From NCBI RefSeq assembly GCF_040581485.1, contig NC_090131.1, positions 9,300,001 through 9,364,000 on the forward strand: a stretch of DNA of 64,000 bases, in the 5' to 3' direction. Numbering within the stretch: the stretch's first letter is position 1; each line of letters opens with the position of its first letter. Made by a program: the position numbers and the translations under genes. The stretch comes from Linepithema humile (lineage: Eukaryota > Arthropoda > Insecta > Hymenoptera > Formicidae). The notes under the pieces are model-generated. The model worked only from the letters and a program-made list of their open reading frames with translations. It did no database searches and had not been told where the DNA came from. This document shows positions 44,620 to 55,197 of the stretch, piece after piece.

Positions 44620-45292
44620 TGTTCCGTTCAGCTTGGACAATTTAATGTCCGCACTGTTTTTATTTTTAATGCAAGGCACAAACAATGAATAAAATTGCTG
44701 ATTCACAATAAGTTTATTTGTGTCACTTATAGTACATGAGTAATCACTTCTCCTCAAGTATATTATTGCGAGGACAACGCCTAGGGGTTAACCTGAGGTT
44801 ACCCTGAGTCCCCGATTGTATCGAGCTTAAACTCACCCTGAGTCCTCGGCTATACTGACCCGTGAAATCACACTGTTTCCACCGGACTTGTAGCATACTC
44901 GTATAATTTTCGTACTTGTATAAGACTGACTGTTCACTTCGAGAGCTACTAGGCGAATATTGAAAAACGGAAAGATGCGTGCCGCCACCAAGAGATCTTA
45001 GGACCTCCTCTAATTTGATCCGATTGGTGGTTATCAGTCTAAGATGCCACGATTCGTCGATGTCGCATATGAAAAGTGGTGGCCATCACAAAAAACGCGG
45101 CGGATCAAGGCAACGGCGGATCAAAGTCGCGGCTGTCCTAATGCGATAGAACAATTAACGCGGCAGATCAAAGTCGCCACTATGAAAACATCATACTTAT
45201 ATCAAGAATTTACAAGCCGGTATCAGTAACGTGTTTTATGAGAATATACAATATTATTCATTTGTCGGTCTAACCATCTGTCGTGCATGACA
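44620..45292 (-). repeat. Probable BEL/Pao 5' LTR
   Basis: On the minus strand the sequence just before the TGGTGCC primer-site-like element ends in ...CGGAACA, an LTR-type CA end. A candidate TG start (TGTCATGCACGAC) on that strand lies at 45292, giving about 673 bp. The inner boundary is well placed; the outer one is a guess because no second LTR is available for comparison. Confidence 0.45.
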
Positions 45293-45797
45293 TTTTATAA
45301 CGCTTATATAACACTCGAATAGCTGTTTCGATATACACGATTGCTCCACTTAATTAATTAGTACTTGTTTGCGCTTTGCGCCTGCATTGCGCGTCATCGG
45401 ACTTCCGGAACTTTCCGTAGGCCTTCCAGTGCTTTACGGGATCTGCGCGAGGCGCTTGAGAGACTTTTTCTTCCGGACCGACACTCGCGCTCCGGCGGAT
45501 TGAGGAGCTGGGCGACGAGGGTCGGGGCCGGGAGGGAAACCTCCTGTTCGCGAGAGGCGAGAAGAGAGCCTATTATTCGCGAGCGTTTTGCGTAGTGCAC
45601 GCGCGGTACGGACTTTGCACGGGAACTATCCCGCGTGTAGTTAATCTCCTTAGCTAACAATTATTGCGGTCTAACGAGTGAGAATTATAAAGCTTGTATT
45701 TATTACACAACGCCGAGATAAATAAAACTGTGTTAACGACCATACGAGAGTTATCTTTATTCGTTTTCTGTACGGCCGAGAGAGTAGCGGAAAGTAA
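45293..45797 (+). other. GC-rich LTR-like block
   Basis: 45365-45660 is GC-rich (CGG/GCG-dense) and is followed by AATAAA (45718) and AT-richer DNA. This resembles a plus-strand U3-R-U5. Ends are not resolved and no duplication was seen. Open frames on both strands (for example 45394-45660) are by-products of composition. Confidence 0.3.
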
Positions 45798-45939
45798 AGT
45801 CACAAATGTGATTGCGAGATAGTCTTGTTTATGTAGGTGTTAACAGAATGTCACCATGTTCTCGACTGTCTCACAGTCAGGACATTCTGTTAACACCTAC
45901 ATAAACAAGACTATCTCGCAATCACATTTGTGACTTTAC
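45798..45939. repeat. 142-bp near-perfect hairpin
   Basis: Arms of about 49 bp ('aaagtcacaaatgtgattgc...' and its complement ending 'gtgacttt') surround a ~42-bp loop. Probably a small MITE or palindromic insertion. Confidence 0.8.
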
Positions 45940-46222
45940 TTCCAAATAATTTTATTAATAACGAATTGAAACTACAATCCATCAAAGCTCTATGAAATAT
46001 CTATGGAACATCTATGATTGCTTCATATGATATCTATGAATATATTTAATGGATGTCGAATGGAGGTATGTAATGCGGAACTGTGGATGGTCTAGTAGCA
46101 GAGAGAAGCCTGAGAGGGGCCATGCTGTCGTTTTTCGTACGACGCTTTCTTTAGGCCGTACAGTAGCGCTAACTGGATCCATTTTTTTAGCCGGCGGAAC
46201 TACATGGCTAGATCCACTTTTC

Positions 46223-46316
46223 GCTATGGTAAAACGGCCGATTGGTGCATGTCTGTGCTAGATCCACAATTATGGATTTAGAACGGACATGCACCAATCA
46301 GCCGTTTTACCATAGC
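46223..46316. repeat. 94-bp hairpin
   Basis: Arms of about 31 bp ('gctatggtaaaacggccgat' and its complement) around a ~30-bp loop. Non-coding; likely a small MITE or element end. Confidence 0.75.
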
Positions 46317-46502
46317 AGTTTTAATAAAAAAAACGGAAATATTATGGATCTATTAATATGTTTTATTATAGCTGCGCATGATCTTTTTTTATTTTAATAT
46401 ATATTACGGACAACAATATGAGTTATTTTATTGAAATGATTTTATGTATGCGCATGTGCAATAAAATAAATTTTCTCATCATTTCGGTAGAACTAAAATT
46501 GA

Positions 46503-46870
46503 GAATAACATTATCGGCGTAGCCTACAGACTTACGCCGCGTAGGTCCGTGTGTACGCATTTGTTTATAGTGGTAACTCACTACACTGACGTGTGGTCTG
46601 TGTACGCGTCATCGGATAGTTTGTAAACAAACGACGCTTGCGATTGTTCCTCGACTGAAATTTCGTCGCAAGGCTGCAATATAAAGTACGAGACGACATA
46701 GGCGTATACGGCGTATAAGGTGTCAAATAAATATGAATTAAATATGACAAAGTAATAAATAAAAAATATATATATAATATTATATATATCACTGAAGAAA
46801 AATGTCATATACTTTTTTTATTTTTATTTTTATGTAGTAAATACAAAATAACTAATTAATCAATTAATTA
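46503..46870. repeat. Repeat R1, second copy (single arm)
   Basis: Matches the left arm of the R1 foldback at 4163-4500 over about 370 bp ('cattatcggcgtagcctac...' to 'aaaaatgtcatatac'). No inverted partner was seen here. The frames on it are shared with the first copy but look accidental. Confidence 0.85.
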
Positions 46871-47243
46871 ATATATATATAATTTCTACAAATAAGTTAG
46901 TTTTACGTATGTAATACTATGTATATGTATAGTATAGTGAAAATAGGATTCAACATTATTGTTTTAAACACAAAGTACATTCCAACAGCTTTTTGATTGG
47001 CGAATTTTTCTCAATTTTTAGTGTTTTCTTAATCCCTCGCATACGACCAATGCTCACAGACGCGGTCATAACATGCTTTTACCGGTTTTGGGAAATAATG
47101 GATACAAGTATAAAAATATACAAATAATATTAGGTTATTACTCTTCCTTAATTAAATTAAAAAAAGTTTTAATATTATATAAAGCCAATAGAGCAAGAGC
47201 TGGATCGATTTGCTCAAAAATTCCTTTTTTTATTATAAATTTA

Positions 47244-47284
47244 TACAGACGTTTCGGCCAAGGTACGTGGCCATCTTCAGTGTA
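47244..47284 (-). ncRNA. Hammerhead-ribozyme-like motif at PLE 3' end (copy C)
   Basis: The exact minus-strand counterpart of the copy B motif: TACA, CTGAAGA, TGGCC...GGCC, GAAAC, GTC, TGTA. No difference from copy B was seen in core or stems, although flanking UTR sequence differs in places. Confidence 0.7.
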
Positions 47285-47791
47285 ATACAAAAAATATATA
47301 AAATTTAGTACATGATTAGAGAAGCGTTGGTAATGACAATCAATAAAGTAGTTTTTTGACTAAGGAAACGCATCCTGTTAATGTGAAAAAAGAACAACCA
47401 AATTAGGGGTATTCTCACGCTCAAACAAATTATTGAAAAAATTATGTGTATAAATACCTCTGATAATACGTGTAGTACATTATTTGTGGTTAGTAAAAAT
47501 ATATACGTGTGAAGCCACGGACCGTCTAACTTGCAAATTAGAAAAACAAACCAAATTATAAGAAATTATAAAAATTAGTTAAAAGAAAAATTCAAAATAC
47601 AAGTAAAAGACATGAAAACATAAAAAAAAAAAAATAATAATAAATTAATTTTGAATATCTATACCTTGAACGGTTCGTCACGACTATGTAAAAGAAATTA
47701 GAACTGTGACATGTGTCCACGGCTGTGAGTGGGACTCGACTGGTAAAGATGTAGGATGGAAAGGAAAGAGGGGATAGGTTAAAGACGAGAA

Positions 47792-49552
47792 CTACAGGGT
47801 GGGGAATTTTTTGAGTATTGGAAGATATGTATCCGGTAATAATTCTGTGTCCTCCTGTTTGTTCAGTCCTGTATTCTGTCTTTTTATGTGTAGCATTTCG
47901 GAAGTTAATCTTTTACTATAACAAGGTTCTCTGTTTAATATATCAATTCCGTCCCATTTGAAGTCATGATTAAAATCCATTCTGTGGCACGAAATTACTG
48001 AGGGAGAGCCTGATTTTTTATTGATATCCGTTCTGTGTTCTTTTATTCTAGTCCGTAATTGTCTTTTTGTCTGTCCTACGTACGTAGCGTCATAGTCTCG
48101 ACAAGAAATCTTATAGACAATTTCACACTGGTTCATCCTATCTAGAGAGTCTTTTCCAGTTTTTATGAATTTGTTCAATTTATTGTCGCACGAAAAGGCC
48201 AACATACAATCGTTATTTTTTGAAATTTGAACAAATTGTTCCGATAAATTTTTTACATATGGCACAGTAAAAATCTTTCTTTTGTTATTATTATTCGTAT
48301 TTGCGTTGTTATTGTCTTTTTTGTTAAAATTCTTGTGTATATGAAATTTTATTCTATTTTTAATAGTTAAGAAAATAAAATCTAAAGGGTAACTATTGTT
48401 TAATAAAATAATTATTATGTCTTCTAAATTCTTCTGTTGAAATTGTGGATGGGATAACATTAGTACCCTATCAACCATGTCAATAATAACGCCTTTTTTG
48501 TGTGTTAAAGGGTGGTGTGAATGGAAATTTAAATATTTTCCCGAGTATGTAGATTTGTGAAAAATGTCAAAAATAATGTTCGAGTTGTCATTAATAATTA
48601 AAACGTTGAGAAAATTAATCTGATTTTTATTACTAACTTCCAGTGTGAATTGTAATCTTGGATGTATAGAATTGAAGATGGAAAAAGTTTCATTTATAAG
48701 GTCGTTAGGGACTGCAATAAGGATGTCGTCAACATATCTATAATAAAAAGACGGAGTGCATGATAAACGTTCTATGGCTAAACATTCTAAGTCTTGCAGA
48801 ATAATATCCGTCATGATGGGGGATAATGGAAAGCCCATTGGTGTGCCAAAAACTTGTTTGTACATTTTATTATTGAACTTAAAAAACGTGGAATTCAGAA
48901 TGAGAGAGATACCCATAACCAGTTCATTGAGTGGTATGGAAGTATGACCCTTTATCTGACTCCACCCTTTTTTTTATGCTATCAGCCGTATTTTCAATCG
49001 GTACATTGGTGAACAAAGAAACAACATCTAGTGAAGCAATGCAAGTATCAGGATTGATATGTTTTCCATTAAGTTTTTTGACTAAGCTAAAACTGTTTTT
49101 TATATAACTGTTTGGTTTTTTTAAACTATTGTACAGTAATTCATGTATGTATTTAGCTAAATTGTAAATAGGGCTGTTAATAGAAGAAACTATTAGTCTC
49201 AGTGGAAAACCAGTTTTGTGGATCTTTGGTAGACCATAAGCTCTCGGTAAAATCCCGTCAGTTTTTAATAAATAAAAATATGTGTGCTTATCGATATAGC
49301 CCCTTCCCTTCCATCTTAAAAGTAGAGTCCGCACGTTTTCAGTTAATTTTCTGGTTGGGTCCCTCTCAACTAAGTTTCTGTGTCTGAAAGAATATCTTCC
49401 ATTTTGTTAATATAATCCTTTTTGTTTAAAGCAACCGTGACATTTCCTTTATCAGCTCTTGTAAAAATAATATCCGGATTATCATTAATGAATTTCTTTG
49501 TTATTTTGAGCCACGACCCAATCAGAAAATCGATGTTATTACCAGAGATCAC
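47792..49552 (-). pseudogene. Penelope-like RT/GIY-YIG, frameshifted copy
   Basis: Three collinear frames. 49552-49370 holds the RT start (DIIFTRADKGNVTVALNKKDY). 49334-48924 has LPRAYGLPKIHKTGFPLRLIVSS and ASLDVVSLFTNVPIENT. 48916-47792 contains GTPMGFPLSPIMTDI, the active site YRYVDDILIAVP and a C-terminal GIY-YIG nuclease (IVYKISC, TYVGQTKRQLRTRIKEH). The active site VDD is intact, but frameshifts at about 49350 and 48920 separate the pieces. The nuclease C-rich pair CRDC of copy A is CRDY here. The element reverse-transcribes its RNA at a nick made by the nuclease; this copy cannot do so alone. Confidence 0.92.
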
Positions 49553-49559
49553 AAAATTA

Positions 49560-49902
49560 TCGATAATCGACGTAGCTTTATTCCTTACAGAACACTGCTA
49601 TAAAAATATCATTGCACCTCTAATGTGTTTCAACAAGAAAGGTGAAGGCGTGATGACTCGTCACAATATTGCGTTACCCGAGTGTAGCACGAGACGAAAC
49701 GTTACACCTCTGACCATGACCGTGACCAACAAAGCGATCGATTATGTGCACTGAGATGATCCGAATAAATTGGTCGATCGTCTTCGATTATTAGACGCTT
49801 CCCGTCAAGCGGGAAACAACGCTCACGACGAGTTTCTATCAATAATCGAGGAACTGCGTGATGCGGGACTGATTATAAATTGGCCACCACCTTTCAACTA
49901 AT
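49560..49902 (+). pseudogene. Small Maverick-associated protein fragment, stop-interrupted
   Basis: In one frame: FLTEHCYKNIIAPLMCFNKK, later TNKAIDYVH, a TGA stop (49752-49754), then DDPNKLVDRLRLLDASRQAG and a C-terminal SIIEELRDAGLIIN, ending at a TAA. The block around DPNKLVDRLRLL occurs in many insect element-encoded small proteins as I recall; the role is unknown. One nonsense codon. Confidence 0.5.
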
Positions 49903-49913
49903 GCCAGTATCGC

Positions 49914-50168
49914 TTGTGCAATGCTGCAGGAATGTCTATCAACAAGTTTGGAATACAGCTTGTAAAAAACAACGCAAAGAGAGGAGAAGTTCGGTGGAGC
50001 GGCGAAGTCTTTAGAAATTACGTACGAGAAAATTGTCTCTGCGTGGATGGCGAAGTTTTCAACGCCAAGTCATGTAAAATTAGACGTCTCGCCAGCCCCG
50101 AAGCCGATAGCGATGCTGTGAACAAGCAACACTTGGATCATCGCTTTAAGACTATTAGTAACTGTTAA
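49914..50168 (+). CDS. Small protein, tail-fibre-like C-terminal motif
   Basis: An 84-residue frame with MSINKFGIQLV, WSGEVFRNYVREN and a C-terminal EADSDAVNKQHLDH. The last resembles the 'DAVNKxYVD' linkers of viral fibre-type proteins. Probably a structural or accessory protein of the Maverick-like remnant. Native start uncertain. Confidence 0.4.
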   Translation: MCNAAGMSINKFGIQLVKNNAKRGEVRWSGEVFRNYVRENCLCVDGEVFNAKSCKIRRLASPEADSDAVNKQHLDHRFKTISNC

Positions 50169-50522
50169 TTCTTCGTTCATGTGCGACTGGAATTACCACA
50201 TGTGTTCACGGTAGATTGCTTCGTGTAACGGTGTGGACGAGAAATAATGATGATTTCTTCTCTACTTTAGAATATTTTATTTTGTTCTTCAAGGACACGT
50301 GACCGCCTTACAATATGCGTAATTTTCAGAGAGCGAGAGTAATAATAAAAACGGAAATGGGCGCATCCTAAAGCGGCAGGAAAAAGAAACGCAACACAAA
50401 ATGGTAACGAAGAGTAACTAGAGAGGGCGCTCGACGGGCAGTCTGTCGCGAGAGCGCGAATACAAATTAATAATCCAAATCAATAACTTATTTTAGGAAC
50501 GTGAGTACCGTACAGTAACGAT
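50169..50522. other. Non-coding gap within the remnant
   Basis: No frame or repeat was recognised. 50395-50460 is GC-richer. It may be the spacer between two gene modules. Confidence 0.4.
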
Positions 50523-50879
50523 ATGGACAATCGTATAAATAGAATTCGTTTACTTTGTGAAAATTCCAAACGGGAAGTGCTTTTGAAACTTCAAAATTTG
50601 GAGATTACTGTACAGAACTGAAGGAAGGATAGCAACGTTTACATTCATACAAAATTTGAAAAAGCAAAAGCGTTGCAAAAGCAAATTACTGATCTGCGGG
50701 TTTACATCAATGAGGATATATCCAAAACCAACAAAAAAATTGCTGCTGAAAATGCGGAATTGATGAATCAGATAAAGCAAATGATTAATCAAGAGATTAA
50801 AGATTTCCATAGTGTTTTAAAAAATAATATTATACATCTTCATGAAATAATAAAGAACAAACTGAAAGAATCGAAATAA
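50523..50879 (+). pseudogene. Coiled-coil protein, frameshifted
   Basis: Opens MDNRINRIRLLCENSKREV, reaches a stop near 50620, and continues in another frame as a heptad-rich helix (LQKQITDLRVYINEDISKT, KQMINQEIKDFHSVLKN) to 50879. Long amphipathic coils suggest a structural or fibre protein. Placed directly before the integrase. Confidence 0.45.
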
Positions 50880-50907
50880 AAAAAACGATATTAGTTTAGA
50901 GAAAAGG

Positions 50908-51480
50908 TTGCTCGTGAATGAATTCCACGCACCAGCGAGAAGAAACTTTACACGCAAATCTGTTGTTGTAAAAGGATACGATGACATGTGGCAAGCTGAC
51001 GTAGTCGAGATGAGACCGTACTTGCGATTTAACAGCGGCTACAAGTACATTCTAATTGTCATCGATATGTTGGGTAAACATGCATGGACCATTCCGCTAA
51101 AGACCAAAGGTGGAATCGAAGCGGCCGAGGTGTTTTCCACGATATTTCGAGATTACAAAAGAACTTCGAAAAATTTGTAAACCGACCAAGGAAAAGAATT
51201 TTACAACGGAGATTTTCGGAAACTTGTCAAGAAACGTGATATCAATCATTACTCGACACATTCAATTATGAAGGCCTCGGTCGTGGAACGATTCAACCGC
51301 ACGCTAGAACGAGATGTGGAAAGTTTTTACGCTCAATGAATCATATAGATTGCTTGATGATTTACCGCGATTAATCTTGGAATACAATAATCGTAAACAT
51401 CGAACTATTGGTATGCGACCAATCGATACGGATGCGATAATACATATTTGGATATCGATGAATTCTTGAAAGCCGGTCCG
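50908..51480 (+). pseudogene. Maverick-type integrase, nonsense-interrupted
   Basis: Retroviral-type (rve) integrase fold. YDDMWQADVVEMRPYLRFNS with the first catalytic Asp, YKYILIVIDMLGKHAW, then a stop at 51178-51180. Immediately after comes TDQGKEFYNGDF (second Asp) and SIMKASVVERFNRTLERD (catalytic Glu). After another stop come LPRLILEYNNRKHRTIGMRP and a degenerate end. All three D,D,E positions are present, but at least two stops plus a frame change near 51330-51345 kill the gene. Such integrases insert Maverick/Polinton elements. Confidence 0.7.
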
Positions 51481-51660
51481 TTCGTAGTCATTGATTGTTT
51501 GTGACAAAATGACTCTGTCAAGAGCGCCACCGTCGACGTGCGAATAGAATTTGATTGCAAAGAAAATATACCAGCCAACACCACAGTCTATTGTCTCATT
51601 ATACATGATCGAATAGTTGAATATAATCCGTTAAATAACATTGTGCGCAAACTCGTATGA
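51475..51660 (+). CDS. Small conserved element protein
   Basis: Frame ending in a TGA at 51658-51660 with NDSVKSATVDVRIEFDCKEN, NTTVYCLIIHDRIVEYNPL and NIVRKLV. It looks like the C-terminal part of a small protein; the start is lost in the preceding degenerate sequence. Role unknown, though location suggests a virion or accessory protein of the Maverick-like element. Confidence 0.35.
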
Positions 51661-51672
51661 AAAGTTATAAAT

Positions 51673-52214
51673 TTGACGTGTGCGAATGGGAACGTTAGTT
51701 TTCCGATGATTGACAACGATGATGTACCAATTTTCGTCGACTTGCAAGGTTACGCGTTCAACAACATTTTTATTGTGCAAGAAGCAGCGGTACTTCAAGA
51801 TGGCGAAACGTTATCTCATTACGTATTTCGTGAACCCGTATCATGGAATTTGTTGACAAAATCGGAAAAATCGTTGGTGTGTTGGTTACGGATACACCAT
51901 CACGGCTTCCGATGGGAAGATAGACACGTTTCGTATAATCAGGCGAGAGGTCTTATCAACAAAACCTTGGTACGGAACCGCCTCTGATATATGTGAAAGT
52001 ACTTGAGAAGAAGAAGTGGCTGTGTGAGATTTTGGAAGATGATGTAGAGATCGAAACGATCGATGTAGATTATGAGGATATTATGCGCCTGAAAGATTTA
52101 GATGTAATCGGAACCTTGCGCTGCGGATATCACACGAGACATTGCGCTAAGCAGAATGTTTGCAAATTGTACAAGTGGTGGTTTGAACGTAACAATCGTG
52201 TAAAACAGCTATGA
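51673..52214 (+). pseudogene. Insect element protein, exonuclease-like family, frameshifted
   Basis: First frame (51673-51987): VPIFVDLQGYAFNNIFIVQE, HYVFREPVSWNLLTKSEKSL and WLRIHHHGFRWEDRHVSYNQ. Second frame from about 51990: VKVLEKKKWLCEILEDD, CGYHTRHCAKQNVCKLYKWW, ending at 52214. A +1 shift at about 51980 splits one gene. The pattern (FVDLQG early; LEKKKWL and a Cys/His cluster later) matches, from memory, an abundant uncharacterised insect family that may have an RNase-H-like nuclease fold. Nuclease activity is inference. Confidence 0.5.
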
Positions 52215-52439
52215 TTTATATTAATAAAAATTATGTATATCGCACTCGTATGTCTTTTATTTCGCTTTTTACCCGTTACATGATCCTCCGTGTAATATGA
52301 TCTATCGCTTATCCCGCGGTGTATAATAGATTATACGTAAGAACATTTATGCGACATGTAATATGATCTATCGCTTATCTCACGAGATATAATAAATTAT
52401 TAATTGTAAGAATATCAATCAAAACATCTTTCAGGCATT

Positions 52440-52975
52440 TATTGAACATCTATCGAACGTCTATCGAACGTCTCTCGTACATCTCTCGTACGTCTATCGA
52501 ACGTCTCTCGTACGTCTATCGAACGCCTATCGAACGTCTTTCGTACGTCTATCGAACGTCTATCGTACATCTATCGAACGTCTCTCATACGTTTATCGTA
52601 CGTTTATCGAACGTCTATCGAACGTCTCTCATACGTCTATCGTACATCTATCGAACGTCTCTCGAACGTCTATCGAACGTCTATCGAACGTCTATCGAAC
52701 GTCTCTCGTACGTCTATCGAACGTCTATCGAACGTCTCTCGTACGTCTATCGTACATGTATCGAATGTCTCTCGAACGTCCCTCGTACGTCTTTGAACGT
52801 CTCTCGTACGTCTATCGAACGTCTCTCGAACGTCTCTCGTACGTCTATCGAACGTCTCTCGTACGTCTATCGTACATCTATTGAACGTCTCTCGTACGTC
52901 TATCGAACGTCTATCGAACATCTATCGAACGTCTATCGAACGTCTTTGAACGTCTCTCATACGTCTTTGGAATCT
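52440..52975. repeat. 11-bp minisatellite, ~49 units
   Basis: Units alternate around ACGTCTATCGA and ACGTCTCTCGT with occasional 'catctatcga'. Because 3 x 11 = 33, the translation repeats every 11 residues, giving long open frames on both strands (52442-53035 and 52670-52921). These are artefacts of composition rather than genes. Confidence 0.93.
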
Positions 52976-53436
52976 ATCAAATTACATATGATGGAATATT
53001 CCTTTATAATGTTCTTCGAGAGAGAGAAATTTTGAGATTGTGTAAGAAATTAAGTGTGCATGCCTTTGTTATTTTATGCTGGGTTTGAAAATATAACTCC
53101 CCGTAGAGTATAGATTGCAATACATGAAATGTGTTATATTCCTCCTCAAAAAGAATTAATATTATGTTACATTTTGAGATTACGTTAGACATTAAAAGTA
53201 TCTCTCTGCATTATATTTACCTATATCTTTTATTTTATGTTGATATTGGAAAAGATGACTCCCCCCCCCCCCCCGTAGGATGGACACATAGATTTGTAAC
53301 ACATCTTAAAGATGTGGGTATAAAAATGCGTCGGAGGCTAGGATCGTCACAAGTCTCCTGCAATTTGCGAGAATCCGTGTGTGACAGTTTTGCGAGTGAG
53401 TCTCAAGAAAGTTAAAAAAAAAAAAAAAAAAAAAAA

Positions 53437-53939
53437 ATGGCACAGTTGTATGTTAACGAGGTTCATGTGATTGGGCATTTGCTGGGGACCCTGACGGACC
53501 GGATCGCCGTCCTACACGGTGCGATTCACCAATTTCAGGAGGCCACCCTGATGGTGCAGCAACACGTCCCCGGATCGTATCAAGTCGAGTACGATGTCCA
53601 CGGGGACGGAAACGAGGTGATGTTGGCGTTGCTGTAAGTAAAATTCTTTTCTACTTTATGTAAAGCTAGCTAGGTTTTATTCTTAAATTTATACATTATA
53701 TATTGTTTTTATTTTGCAGGCGGGACATACGAGAGAGTCTGTCATTGACAACTGCTCAGGTGGAAATACTGAGCACGATGTATAATCAGATGGAGCAGGA
53801 GGCTGCGCGCACCGCGGAAGTGCTGAGGGTGGTGCAGGACGCGCTTTCTGTGGACGCTGTGCTACCGTAAGTATCACATTTAAAATTTATTTAATTTATT
53901 TAATTTATTAATTGATAAATTTTTAACTGTTACAGATGA
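53437..53939 (+). CDS. Small three-exon gene, 115-residue protein, unrecognised
   Basis: Exon 1 is 53437-53633 (ATG after a 23-bp A run). Intron 53634-53719 is gtaagt...ttttgcag. Exon 2 is 53720-53866. Intron 53867-53935 is gtaagt...gttacag. Exon 3 gives the stop at 53937-53939. Joined phases fit exactly and both introns have consensus ends. The exons are GC-rich against AT-rich introns and flanks, which suggests purifying selection or recent import. The protein (starting MAQLYVNEVHVIGHLLGTLT, later LTTAQVEILSTMYNQMEQEA) is predicted mostly helical, with no signal peptide and no known domain. AATAAA follows at 54069. Upstream, 53240-53436 may be its promoter and 5' UTR. Function unknown. Confidence 0.65.
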
Positions 53940-54600
53940 TGGACCCGCGGATTTTTATTTTTTTATTATATTATATTTATTTTTATTATTATATTATATT
54001 CATTATTTTATGTTTTTATATTAATTATACACTCATACACACACACACAAAATTGTAAAGAAAACTATGAATAAAATTTGTTTAAAATATTCGTGTTGTG
54101 ATCTTTTTTTTCTTTCTCCTTCTATCCTTAAATTACATATTAAGTTTAAATTTAAATTAGAGTTCCTATTAAATTTATAAATTTATATTTTACTGCGGAT
54201 AATTTGTATTACTATATTATTACTTTTATTATATTATTATTTTACACACACAAAAAAAACTATGAATAAAATTTGTTTAAAATATTCGTGTTGTGATCTT
54301 TTTTTCCTTTCTCCTTCTATCCTTAAATTACATATTAAGTTTAGATTTAAATTAGAGTTTCCTATTAAATTTATAAATTTATATTTTACTGCGGATAATT
54401 TGTATTACTATATTATTACTTTTATTATATTATTATTTTACACACACAAAAAAAACTATGAATAAAATTTGTTTAAAATATTCGTGTTGTGATCTTTTTT
54501 CCTTTCTTCTTCTATTCTTAAATTACATATTAAGTTTAGATTTAAATTAGAGTTCTTATTGAATTTATATATTTATATTTTACCGCGGATAATTTATTTC
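53940..54600. repeat. 196-bp tandem repeat, 2.7 copies, with AATAAA in each
   Basis: The word 'actatgaataaaatttg' starts at 54063, 54259 and 54455, a period of exactly 196. Each unit carries AATAAA, a T-rich run and 'aaattacatattaagtttag'. It lies directly downstream of the small three-exon gene, so it looks like a duplicated 3' end with three potential polyadenylation signals. Confidence 0.85.
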
Positions 54601-55197
54601 AAAGTATAATAGGTATTCATTTTCTAATTAAAATTACTGTTTTAAATACATTAAAAATATAAAGATGATATTGTCTGATTTGAACGCTTACTCTTTATAT
54701 AATAAAGACTCAACTAAAATTCTAACGTTTAACTTACATGATCTTTGACAAGCTGGAAGAATAGAGAATATATTAATGATATTATTTACCAATTATAAAC
54801 TATTGAAATAATTCACTCTGTATTATTCACCGCAATTAAAAGAGAAAAATGATAGTCACTGGTTCGCTCGTTTCCTTCTATCATGTAGTGTAACATAACG
54901 CGCGCGCTTATCTCGCAGTAGGATAGGTCAGTGAATAAGATGAGGCACAGGAAAGATGGAATAATAATAAAAAATTAATTTAATAATAAATAATATTTAT
55001 TAGAAATGATTAGGTCCGCATACATGGTTCATTCTTGTTCATCGGGTATGATCTTTCTTTGTACATTAAGAGGAATTCGCCAAAAAGTCACATCTACATC
55101 TCACTACATGTGATTTAGTCATCGATTTGTAGCATTATATCGTATCTTCGTACTCTATTTGCCATATAAAATATTCAGTGGGTTGCACATAATTTCA
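54601..55197. other. Intergenic; 3' flank of the 336-codon frame
   Basis: No gene. A reverse-strand AATAAA (tttatt at about 54996) sits about 200 bp past the stop of the minus-strand gene at 55198 and could be its polyadenylation signal. Confidence 0.4.

Larger units (their letters stand above)
43192..44620 (-). mobile_element. BEL/Pao retrotransposon remnant (5' part), interrupted
   Basis: The minus-strand order is 5' LTR (from 44620 upward), primer-binding-site-like TGGTGCC after the LTR, leader, gag N-terminus, an inserted mitochondrial fragment, gag middle, then truncation at about 43192. No pol or 3' LTR is present. Confidence 0.8.
47113..49560 (-). mobile_element. Penelope-like element copy C, longest at 5' side
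   Basis: Minus strand, from the 3' terminus (about 47113) through the hammerhead-like motif, ~500-bp 3' UTR and coding region to about 49560. It retains the RT fingers region that copies A and B lack. Relative to copy A it carries small indels and frameshifts. Confidence 0.9.
49561..52214 (+). mobile_element. Maverick/Polinton-like remnant
   Basis: A plus-strand series of short, broken genes: a conserved small protein, a tail-like small protein, a coiled-coil protein, a retroviral-type integrase, another small protein and an exonuclease-like family protein. The integrase and its small-gene neighbours resemble sets found with Maverick/Polinton or related insect virus-like elements. No DNA polymerase B, ATPase or capsid gene and no terminal repeats are visible, so only part remains. 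Confidence 0.6.

Noticed and set aside
45365..45660. Frames on both strands of a GC-rich block
   Set aside because: No domain, mutual overlap, LTR-like surroundings.
52442..53035. 197-codon Arg/Ser-rich repeat protein
   Set aside because: Pure consequence of an 11-bp minisatellite; the opposite strand is open as well.
53250..53280. C homopolymer as a regulatory element
   Set aside because: Simple 14-base C run; nothing beyond length variation is supported.
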